Part shown: positions 1-5,983 of the stretch, in pieces
How positions within the stretch are numbered: the first letter of the stretch is position 1
Layout: each line of letters begins with the position of its first letter
NCBI GenBank assembly: GCA_025354075.1
Contig: JANXNO010000106.1
Span: 1 to 6,793 of the forward strand
Origin: Burkholderiales bacterium
GTDB taxonomy: Bacteria; Pseudomonadota; Gammaproteobacteria; Burkholderiales; Casimicrobiaceae
Reading direction: 5' to 3'
Length of the DNA: 6,793 nucleotides
The notes under the pieces: generated by a model
Seen by the model: the letters and a program-made list of their open reading frames with translations, nothing else
Told to the model about the DNA's origin: nothing
Database searches by the model: none
Translations under genes and position numbers: made by a program

Positions 1-1
1 C

Positions 2-694
2 AACCGCAGGAGCCGCAGCAGTCTCAGTCGAGGCGGTAGCGCTATTTTTTGTGGGGGCAACGTTTGCCGCAGCGGGTGTCACCGGTGCCGTGGCCGGCGC
101 GGCCTTGGTCGCCACGGTCGCTGCTGCTGCAGGGGCCGGTGTCGGCGTAGGCGCAACCCGTGCTGCTGCCGTTGCTGCTGCGGCAGAGGCAGCAGTAGCG
201 GATGGCGCGGGTGCGGCGGAGCGCGGCAATGTAGTGTCGGCGTTGTCGCTGGGACCGGTCGCTGTCGGCGTCTGTACGGTCGGTGCCGGACTGGTAGCGC
301 TAGGCGTTGGGACGGTAGACGCGCTCCCGCCGCGAAGCAACCAGGTCGACGCCGCGACGAGCGCCAGTGCGGCCACACCAATGCCAATGAACAGCGGCAT
401 GCGCGATGGCTGTTCCGCCACGACGGCGGGTTTGCTTGCCCGTACCTGCATGGGATCGAACGGTGCCGGTGCATCAGACTGAGCCAGGCCCAGTTTGGCG
501 AAGCGCTCCAGTGCGGTTTGCACTTCTTCATCAGGTAGCGCAATGGTTTGCGCCAGCTGGGAGACCGATGCTGGTTGCGAGAGAAGGGTGAGCAATTTGC
601 GCTGTCGAACCGAAAGCCCGGCGGCTCCGATTTTCTTTTCGTCAAATGCGAGCGAGGTTGCGCTCCACAGAGCGGCGGTATCGAGTGTAGACAT
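2..694 (-). CDS. Membrane-anchored protein with N-terminal winged-helix-like segment and Ala/Pro/Thr-rich tail (partial, C-terminus outside window)
   Basis: The frame is open for 231 codons from ATG at 694 to the left edge with no stop. An in-frame TAA at 713-715 and no other start codon in between fix 694 as the earliest start; no good Shine-Dalgarno is visible. Residues 26-72 (from GLSVRQRKLLTLL to LERFAKLGLAQ) look like a helix-turn-helix or winged-helix fold. Residues 100-120 (PLFIGIGVAALALVAASTWLL without its last residue) form one hydrophobic helix flanked by R97 and R121. Residues 122-231 are almost wholly Ala, Pro, Thr and Ser, typical of a flexible periplasmic spacer. The expected topology is therefore N-terminus in the cytoplasm and tail in the periplasm. 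A TonB-type energy transducer or a membrane-bound regulator would fit, but the C-terminal domain that would decide lies outside the window. Specific function is not recognised. The gene is divergent from the protease. The longer antisense-strand frame at 79-744 is Arg/His/Pro-rich and is a shadow of this one. Confidence 0.75.
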   Translation of the reverse strand, partial: MSTLDTAALWSATSLAFDEKKIGAAGLSVRQRKLLTLLSQPASVSQLAQTIALPDEEVQTALERFAKLGLAQSDAPAPFDPMQVRASKPAVVAEQPSRMPLFIGIGVAALALVAASTWLLRGGSASTVPTPSATSPAPTVQTPTATGPSDNADTTLPRSAAPAPSATAASAAAATAAARVAPTPTPAPAAAATVATKAAPATAPVTPAAANVAPTKNSATASTETAAAPAV

Positions 695-1122
695 GCGAGC
701 CGTGAAGTTTTGTTATTCGAATCAACTTCGTTGCAAGCCCGCACGACATACGTAATGCCCCAAATGTTGCGCGGTCAGCAACGAGTCGGCTCAGCGGCGC
801 TCGGGCTTGTGGCCTTGCTTCGTCTGAACATTCCGATTTCTATCAGATGTTTCCAATAAATTTGTTTTGTTGATGAATTTCGTGTGTTTGAACCGTTATG
901 ACCGGCTATAAGCTTTTTAGCGTTGGCGGCTTTCTGCTTGGGCTTGGCACATATTTATTGATAAAGTCGACTTGTCTCATTCCTGCCACGCTAGCCCTTT
1001 AATAGTGCGGTATCACCGAAATGAGTCAACGCCCTCGTTGTCGCTTCGAATGCGAGCCAGCGTGACGCCTTACCGTTTTTCAAAGGTAAGATGTTTGCAC
1101 TTAAAATCGTCTCCAAAATTTC
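695..1122. other. Divergent intergenic region, AT-richer than the genes
   Basis: This 428-base stretch separates two divergent starts and should hold the promoters of both genes. It is visibly richer in A+T than its flanks, especially 841-1000 and 1075-1120. Short frames here (for example 972-1292 on the plus strand) have no protein-like composition and end inside the protease gene. Apart from the weak promoter candidate listed separately and a TATAAG at 907-912, with only a poor -35 match 16 bases upstream, I see no operator palindrome, riboswitch, tRNA or small gene. Confidence 0.6.
1079..1107 (+). promoter_or_regulatory. Candidate sigma70-type promoter of the protease gene
   Basis: TTCAAA at 1079-1084 matches four of six bases of the -35 consensus. 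After exactly 17 bases, TAAAAT at 1102-1107 matches five of six bases of the -10 consensus. Transcription would then start near 1113-1115, only about 9 bases before the ATG at 1123, giving an almost leaderless mRNA. That would fit the absence of a Shine-Dalgarno sequence. Such matches arise by chance in AT-rich DNA, so this remains a candidate. Confidence 0.25.
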
Positions 1123-1218
1123 ATGCGCCCACCTTGGTTCCCCCGTTTTACCGTTCGTCAGTTTGTTGTTTCTCTCACAGGCGCGTCAACGCTGTTTTTT
1201 ACCCACTGGGCGTCCGGT
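1123..1218 (+). other. Sec signal peptide of the protease
   Basis: Residues 1-32. The n-region carries R2, R8 and R12, residues 14-29 (FVVSLTGASTLFFTHW) are mostly hydrophobic, and A30-S31-G32 gives small residues at -3 and -1 before QQ. The Trp and His late in the core are slightly unusual, so the cut could shift by a few residues. No lipobox Cys is present, so this is not a lipoprotein signal. Confidence 0.75.
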
Positions 1219-4200
1219 CAGCAAAGCGGCACCACGGCACTAGATGGCGTGTCACCGCAGGCGATGGCGCAGATTGCCTCCCTGCTTGCTGACAAAGAGC
1301 AACGCACCAAGACGCAACAGAAGATCGATTCGCAACTGCTGTACGCGGCGCGCATGGCAGACCAGCGCGAAGTTGCGCCGGGCGTGCCTGCACAGGAAGT
1401 CAATTTGCGCTATCAGACGAGTGCGGCCACGGGCGCTCAGATGGTTCGCATTGACGTGCGCACCAACGAGTTTGCCGGTGCCAACGCCAAAGTGGCCGAA
1501 GCGATCATCGCGCTGGGCGGCGAGGTGATCGAAGATGTGCCTCAATTCAACGCGATTCACGCCGCGCTTCCGCTCGCGCAAATGGAGGCGCTGGCAGCGC
1601 TGGTCGAAGTGCGTTTCATCACTGCGGCGGCGATCAGGCAAAACGACACTGGTAGCTTCAACTCGCAGGGAGATAAAGCGCTCGGTGCTGACGTGGCCCG
1701 TTCCATTTTTCCGATGGCGCTGGGCAATGTAAAGGTGTGTGTAATTTCCGATAGCGCGAGCGCTGCCGGCATCGCTAATTCCGTGGCCAATGGCAACCTT
1801 GCTGCCGGGCAGGTGACAGTGTTGCCCGGTCAGGCGGGAAACAGTTCAGACGAAGGTCTCGCCATGCTGGAAATCGTCAACGATATCGCACCGGGCGCGC
1901 AACTGTTCTTCGCTACATCGGGCAATAGCGAAGCCGCGTTTGCAGCGAATATTCTCGCGCTACGCAACACTTACAACTGCGACGTGATGGTCGACGACAT
2001 CCGCTTCGGCAGTGAGCTGCCGTTTCAGGACGCGGTCATTGCGCGCGCTGTGAATACGGTGACCGCTGCAGGCGCGATTTACTTCGCGTCGGCGGGCAAT
2101 TCGGGCAACAAAACCGATGGAACTTCCGGCACCTGGGTGGGTGATTTTTCTAATGGCGGTGTATTTGTCGTACCCGGCGTCGCTACACCCTATGAAGTCC
2201 ATTCGTTTCAGACCACGCCTACCGTGCAAAACTATAACGTCGTGAACGCAGGCGGTTCGTCGTACGCGCTGTCATTGTTCTGGTCTGATCCAGAGAACGG
2301 ATCAAGCAACGACTATGATCTTTTTCAGCTCAACGCTGCGGGCACAGCGGTCGTGTCCTCATCAACCAGCACCCAGAGTGGAACGCAGAACGCTTATGAG
2401 GCCGCCACGTTGTCCTCAACCGGTGGCAATCGGGTGGTCGTGGTTCGCAAGGTAGGCGCTGCCAACCGTGCGCTCTATTTGTCGACCGGGCGTGGTCGGC
2501 TGGCGATCAACACCAATGGTTATGCCCGTGGTCACTCGGCCGCAATTGACGCAATAGCGACTGCTGCCGTGCCAGCTTCCGTCGCCAACGGAGCGGGTCC
2601 GACCGGGCCTTTCCCAAACGCGTACACCGCCAGTCAAACCACGGAGTTATTTTCGTCGGACGGACCGGCGCGCAAGTTTTTTCAACCGAACGGCACGGCA
2701 GTCACGCCGGGTAACTTTTTGATCGGCACGGGTGGCGGCCTCACTCAGCAATATCCTGTCGTGACCGCATCCGATGGCGTAACGACGTCGGTGCCCGGAT
2801 TTGCGCCGTTCTTTGGCACGTCCGCCGCCGCGCCGCACGCAGCAGCGGTCGCTGCATTGCTGAAAGCGTACAAGCCTGCGCTCACAGCGACGCAAATCCG
2901 CGCTGCGCTGGTCGCCACCGCGCTCGACATTGAAGCCGTCGGAACCGACTCCGACACGGGCGCTGGCATCGTGCGCCCAGTGAATGCGCTGTCGTTCGTG
3001 TCGGGCGGCCCAGCGCTGTCTGCGGGCACCCCTTCAGCGCCGATTGCAGAGAGCGCCAGCCCCGCCAACAACGCGGTTGATTCCGGCGAAACAGTGGTCG
3101 TCAACCTGCCCGTGTTCAATTACGGCAGCGCCGCGACCATCAACCTGATCGGCACGCTGGAAGCGAGCGGCGGCGTGACGCCGACCACCAACAATCCATT
3201 GAGCTACGGCGTCATCGCCGCGGGCGGCGGCAGTGTGACGCGTCCCTACACATTTATCGCCACGGCCGCCTGCGGCAACACCATTACGCTGACGCTTCAG
3301 CTCAAGGACGGCACCACGAGCTATGGCTCGGTCACATACACCATCACGCTGGGTACGCTTTCGACAACGACAACGACGACGCTGTTTGAAAACTTTGACG
3401 GCGTGACTGCACCAGCGCTGCCTGCAGGATGGACCAGCACCATTGTCACCGGCGCCATTGGCAACTGGACAACATCCACAACGACGCCAGATGCCGGTAC
3501 AAACGCCGTTTTCGCGACGCCGGTTGCGAGTGCCGCCGAAACACGCCTTGACAGTGCAAGTTTCGCCTTGCCGTCCGGCGTCACCAATCAGGTCAGCTTC
3601 CGCCATCGCTGGAATCTGGAGAGCGGTTACGACGGCGGCGTACTCGAAATCGCCATTGGCGCGGGCGCTTTCAGTGACATCATCACTGCGGGCGGAAGCT
3701 TTGTTTCGGGTGGATACACCGGCACGATCTACGGCGGCACAGCCAATCCATTTGGCGCTCGCTCTGCCTGGACCGGCAGCGCGGACACGGCCTACACCAC
3801 CACGCTGGTGATCTTGCCCGCTTCCGCTGCCGGGCAAAGCGTGCGCCTGCGCTTCCGGCTGGGTTCCGACAACAGCACGCTGGCTGCAGGCACAAACGTT
3901 TGGCGCATCGACACGGTTCAGCGCTTGGTGGCCAGCCGTGTCTGCACGGCGCTGACACCGACGAACATTGTTCTGTCACCGCTCAGTCCGGTTCATCGTG
4001 GACAGCAACGCACCGTCACGGCAACGGTCACCAGCGGCAGCGGTGTGCCGACGGGCTCGGTTTGGGTAAGTGGTGCCGGCGCAAGCTGCAACATCACGCT
4101 CGCGTCGGGCGGGGGCAATTGCGCGCTGTCGCCGACCGTGGTGGGTGTGAATCAAACCGTGACCGGCAGCTACGGAGGCGACGGCTCTCGTGCGGCCAGC

Positions 4201-4584
4201 AGCGCCACGACGCCATTCACCGTTAAATCGACGCTTGATGTTGATGACAATGGCACGCCTCAGGTGGCGGTTGATGGTGTGATGGTGCTGCGTTACCTGT
4301 TCGGCCTGACGGGCACGGCGGTGACCAACGGCATCACCATGGGCAGCGGCGCGCAGCGTACCGATCCCGTCGCGATCAATACCTTCCTCGGAGAGGTTTC
4401 GTCACTGCTGGACATCGACGGCGATACAAAGGTCAAGCCAACTACCGACGGTTTGCTGATCATGCGCTACCTGCTTGGCTTACGCGGCACGGCGTTGATT
4501 AAAGGCGCGGTTGCACCCGCGCCGGGGGCGACGCGCACGTCGGCGACGGATATTGAGAACTATATCCAGGGCTTGATTCAATAG
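1123..4584 (+). CDS. Secreted multidomain S8/S53-like serine peptidase with C-terminal dockerin-like repeats
   Basis: A 1153-residue exported endopeptidase. An in-frame TAA at 1102-1104 makes ATG 1123 the earliest start, and it begins a good Sec signal peptide: basic n-region to R12, hydrophobic core about 14-29, probable cleavage after ASG (residue 32). Residues 100-168 resemble an I9-type propeptide. The catalytic domain spans about 200-630. Its Asp is D210 (VCVISDS), E244 (SSDEGLAML) sits where subtilisins have His, N326 (ASAGNSG) is the likely oxyanion residue, and S567 (FFGTSAAAPH) is the nucleophile. A beta-rich insert (about 358-468, with FWSDPENGSSNDYDLF) splits this domain. Then follow a CARDB/Ig-like module (about 634-745), a six-Thr linker (748-753), a jelly-roll 'choice-of-anchor J'-like module (754-937), an Ig-like module (943-1035; C989 and C1000 could form a disulfide) and two dockerin-like repeats (1036-1153). 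No membrane anchor follows, so the product is probably secreted or held at the surface. Substrate unknown. It stands alone, with no partner gene on its strand. The family call is strong; exact names of the accessory modules are inferred. Confidence 0.93.
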   Translation: MRPPWFPRFTVRQFVVSLTGASTLFFTHWASGQQSGTTALDGVSPQAMAQIASLLADKEQRTKTQQKIDSQLLYAARMADQREVAPGVPAQEVNLRYQTSAATGAQMVRIDVRTNEFAGANAKVAEAIIALGGEVIEDVPQFNAIHAALPLAQMEALAALVEVRFITAAAIRQNDTGSFNSQGDKALGADVARSIFPMALGNVKVCVISDSASAAGIANSVANGNLAAGQVTVLPGQAGNSSDEGLAMLEIVNDIAPGAQLFFATSGNSEAAFAANILALRNTYNCDVMVDDIRFGSELPFQDAVIARAVNTVTAAGAIYFASAGNSGNKTDGTSGTWVGDFSNGGVFVVPGVATPYEVHSFQTTPTVQNYNVVNAGGSSYALSLFWSDPENGSSNDYDLFQLNAAGTAVVSSSTSTQSGTQNAYEAATLSSTGGNRVVVVRKVGAANRALYLSTGRGRLAINTNGYARGHSAAIDAIATAAVPASVANGAGPTGPFPNAYTASQTTELFSSDGPARKFFQPNGTAVTPGNFLIGTGGGLTQQYPVVTASDGVTTSVPGFAPFFGTSAAAPHAAAVAALLKAYKPALTATQIRAALVATALDIEAVGTDSDTGAGIVRPVNALSFVSGGPALSAGTPSAPIAESASPANNAVDSGETVVVNLPVFNYGSAATINLIGTLEASGGVTPTTNNPLSYGVIAAGGGSVTRPYTFIATAACGNTITLTLQLKDGTTSYGSVTYTITLGTLSTTTTTTLFENFDGVTAPALPAGWTSTIVTGAIGNWTTSTTTPDAGTNAVFATPVASAAETRLDSASFALPSGVTNQVSFRHRWNLESGYDGGVLEIAIGAGAFSDIITAGGSFVSGGYTGTIYGGTANPFGARSAWTGSADTAYTTTLVILPASAAGQSVRLRFRLGSDNSTLAAGTNVWRIDTVQRLVASRVCTALTPTNIVLSPLSPVHRGQQRTVTATVTSGSGVPTGSVWVSGAGASCNITLASGGGNCALSPTVVGVNQTVTGSYGGDGSRAASSATTPFTVKSTLDVDDNGTPQVAVDGVMVLRYLFGLTGTAVTNGITMGSGAQRTDPVAINTFLGEVSSLLDIDGDTKVKPTTDGLLIMRYLLGLRGTALIKGAVAPAPGATRTSATDIENYIQGLIQ
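2194..2526 (+). other. Beta-rich domain inserted in the peptidase catalytic domain
   Basis: Residues about 358-468 lie between the oxyanion region (N326) and the segment that resumes the subtilase fold (GHSAAIDAIATAA, 470-482). The segment is beta-rich with a central ALSLFWSDPENGSSNDYDL motif and an Asn/Asp-rich turn. This resembles the pre-P or jelly-roll inserts seen in this peptidase group, possibly for substrate contact or calcium binding. Borders are estimated by eye. Confidence 0.6.
4228..4581 (+). repeat. Pair of dockerin-like calcium-binding repeats at the protease C-terminus
   Basis: Residues 1036-1153 hold two copies of one unit. The first is LDVDDNG at 1038-1044 followed by VDGVMVLRYLFGLTG; the second is LDIDGD at 1096-1101 followed by TDGLLIMRYLLGLRG. 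They start 58 residues apart. Each has an Asp-x-Asp-x-Asp/Asn loop followed by a helix, as in type I dockerins. However, the closing acidic residue (D1051, D1109) falls at loop position 13 rather than 12. Such tails occur on exported proteobacterial proteins unrelated to cellulosomes. Calcium binding is inferred, and the binding partner, if any, is unknown. Confidence 0.7.
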
Positions 4585-4623
4585 CGCAAAGGCGAGCTAA
4601 CCCGAGCATGTTCGCGAGTGAGT

Positions 4624-4656
4624 TCAAGGCCATCAGCTTTTTGCTGAAAGCCTTGA
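4624..4656. terminator. Strong hairpin after the protease gene, T5 loop
   Basis: Two 14-base arms (4624-4637 and 4643-4656) pair at 12 of 14 positions around a TTTTT loop. The only mismatches are two adjacent central positions (C4631 and A4632 opposite A4649 and A4648). The hairpin begins 40 bases after the protease stop. No T-tract follows it on the plus strand, so it is more likely an mRNA 3'-end stabiliser or part of a compound terminator than a classic Rho-independent terminator. Confidence 0.5.
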
Positions 4657-4715
4657 TCTAATTGGGCTATTCTAGCGAATGAGCTAATTATCGACTTTAA
4701 GCGAATAGTTCAGTT

Positions 4716-4738
4716 AAGCCCAAGTTGAATGGGCTTTT
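4716..4738 (+). terminator. Probable Rho-independent terminator of the protease gene
   Basis: AAGCCCA (4716-4722) pairs perfectly with TGGGCTT (4730-4736) across a seven-base loop. The right arm runs into TTTT at 4735-4738. The T-tract is short, so strength is uncertain. On the minus strand the same hairpin is followed by AACTG, so it would be a poor terminator for the converging MFS genes. It lies 132 bases after the protease stop. Confidence 0.5.
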
Positions 4739-4796
4739 CGTGGAAAAGTTGTTGTGCATTAGACACCTTAAAACGTCACGACGCATCTGCACTCGT

Positions 4797-5969
4797 TCAT
4801 GAAACTGCGCGCCGTTCCGCACGCCAGGACAACATCATCGCGCCTGCCAGCACCACCGCACCGCACACCGGCAACCAGCGATAGCCCGCGCTGGCGATCA
4901 CTGCGCCGCCGACGGTGGTGCCGACGGCTTGGCCGAGATAAATCATGCTGGTGTTGAGGGCGATGCTGGCACCTGAAAGCTCGGGAGAGGCCATGACCAG
5001 CCGCGCCTGTTGCGACGAATTGTTGGCGAAAATGCCTGCGCCCCACGCAAGCGTGCCGACCACGAACGCGATCAGCCACGAACCGGCTACCGCGAGCACG
5101 ACCATGCCGATACACATCGACATCAACGAGATGGCCACGTTCGATGCCGCGCCCGCCCTGCCGATGCGCCGCGATGCCCAGAGGTTGCCAACGATACCCG
5201 CCGCACCAAACATAATCAAGGCGAGCGACAGCGTGTTGGGCGATGAGTCCAGCAAAAAACCGATAAACGGTGCGATGTACGCAAACGTTGTGAACTGCCC
5301 AGACGCGGATGCAGCGGTCACCAACAGTATCGCGATCAGCGCCGGATGTTTGAGCACTCGCAGCCACGCATCACGCGACAACGACGCGCCGTGCAGACCG
5401 CTCGGCACCACGCGCCATACCCAGATCACGCCGACCACACAAATGGCGGAGAAGACAACAAATGTGGACCGCCAGCCGATGTGCGCGCCTAGCCACGCCG
5501 CTGCAGGGCTGCCGAATACGGAGGCCACCGACCAGCCAAGAAAGATGCCGGTGATCGCCGCGCCGCGTCGTTCTGGTGCGATCACCAAACCCAACGTGGC
5601 TGCGGCTTGCGGCGTGAATACTGCGGCACCCATCATGGTCACGCTGCGCACAATAATCAGCATCGTCAGGTTCGGCGCAAACGCACACAGCGCATGGCCA
5701 ACGGCGTACAAGCCGATCGAACCGGTGAGTAGCGTGCGCCGATCAACGCGCGAAGTGAGCGTGGCCAAAACGGGCGAACCGATGCACATACCGATGGCAG
5801 CAATCGTGATCAGCAGCGCGGTTTGCGGCACCGTTGCCCCGAGATCCGTCGACAACACGATCAGCAAACCCGGCACCAGCATCACGCCGGTGCCGATGAC
5901 GAAGTTGCCGAACAGAAAAGCGAGAACGAAGGCGCGCTCTTTGTGCAGAGCGCTCGGGGGATGGCTCAA
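4797..5969 (-). CDS. MFS transporter, DHA1-type (AraJ/YdhP-like efflux carrier)
   Basis: A 390-residue polytopic inner-membrane protein of normal length for a 12-helix MFS carrier, expected to exchange a small molecule for protons. Helix 1 begins near residue 13. The loop between helices 2 and 3 carries motif A-like SPVLATLTSRVDRRTLL (residues 65-81). Residues 131-170 (APERRGAAITGIFLGWS onward to GWRSTF) match the helix 5 region with a Gly-rich motif C-like run. Residues 316-360 (NNSSQQARLV, ALNTSMIYLGQAVG, GGAVIAS) are typical of AraJ/YdhP-type DHA1 carriers. Substrate cannot be read from sequence; arabinose- or drug-efflux annotations are common in this group. The start is taken as TTG at 5969 because an in-frame TAA lies just upstream; CTG at 5978 is the only other nearby candidate and the first Met is residue 30. 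The gene lies 14 bases after the upstream MFS gene, and no clear Shine-Dalgarno is seen, so translational coupling is likely. Confidence 0.9.
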   Translation of the reverse strand: MSHPPSALHKERAFVLAFLFGNFVIGTGVMLVPGLLIVLSTDLGATVPQTALLITIAAIGMCIGSPVLATLTSRVDRRTLLTGSIGLYAVGHALCAFAPNLTMLIIVRSVTMMGAAVFTPQAAATLGLVIAPERRGAAITGIFLGWSVASVFGSPAAAWLGAHIGWRSTFVVFSAICVVGVIWVWRVVPSGLHGASLSRDAWLRVLKHPALIAILLVTAASASGQFTTFAYIAPFIGFLLDSSPNTLSLALIMFGAAGIVGNLWASRRIGRAGAASNVAISLMSMCIGMVVLAVAGSWLIAFVVGTLAWGAGIFANNSSQQARLVMASPELSGASIALNTSMIYLGQAVGTTVGGAVIASAGYRWLPVCGAVVLAGAMMLSWRAERRAVS

Positions 5970-5983
5970 AACGTCAGATGGCT

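Larger units (their letters stand above)
4585..4796. other. Convergent intergenic region
   Basis: This 212-base region between the converging protease and MFS genes is AT-richer than either gene and contains no plausible frame. It holds the two hairpins described separately. A third arm, TTGGGCT (4662-4668), could also pair with AGCCCAA (4717-4723), competing with the terminator stem. No repeat element or tRNA is seen. Confidence 0.6.

Noticed and set aside
51..482. Ala/Gly/Val-rich plus-strand frame
   Set aside because: It is antisense to the codons of the Ala/Pro/Thr-rich tail; such low-complexity GC-rich coding DNA leaves the opposite strand open by chance.
79..744. 221-codon minus-strand frame overlapping the left-edge gene
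   Set aside because: Its product is Arg/His/Pro-rich without domain character; the neighbouring minus-strand frame (2-694) has a helix-turn-helix-like region, a clear membrane helix and a natural spacer.
945..960. TGGCAC resembling the -24 element of a sigma54 promoter
   Set aside because: The matching -12 element (TTGC) is absent at the required distance.
972..1292. 106-codon plus-strand frame crossing the protease start
   Set aside because: No ribosome site or protein-like pattern, and it overlaps the protease signal peptide in another frame.
3361..3383. CAACGA-like short tandem repeats
   Set aside because: They encode the six-Thr linker between two protease modules; this is ordinary linker coding sequence rather than a separate repeat element.
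3034..3837. 267-codon minus-strand frame inside the protease gene
   Set aside because: Arg/Gly/Ala-rich shadow of the accessory beta modules; no motif.
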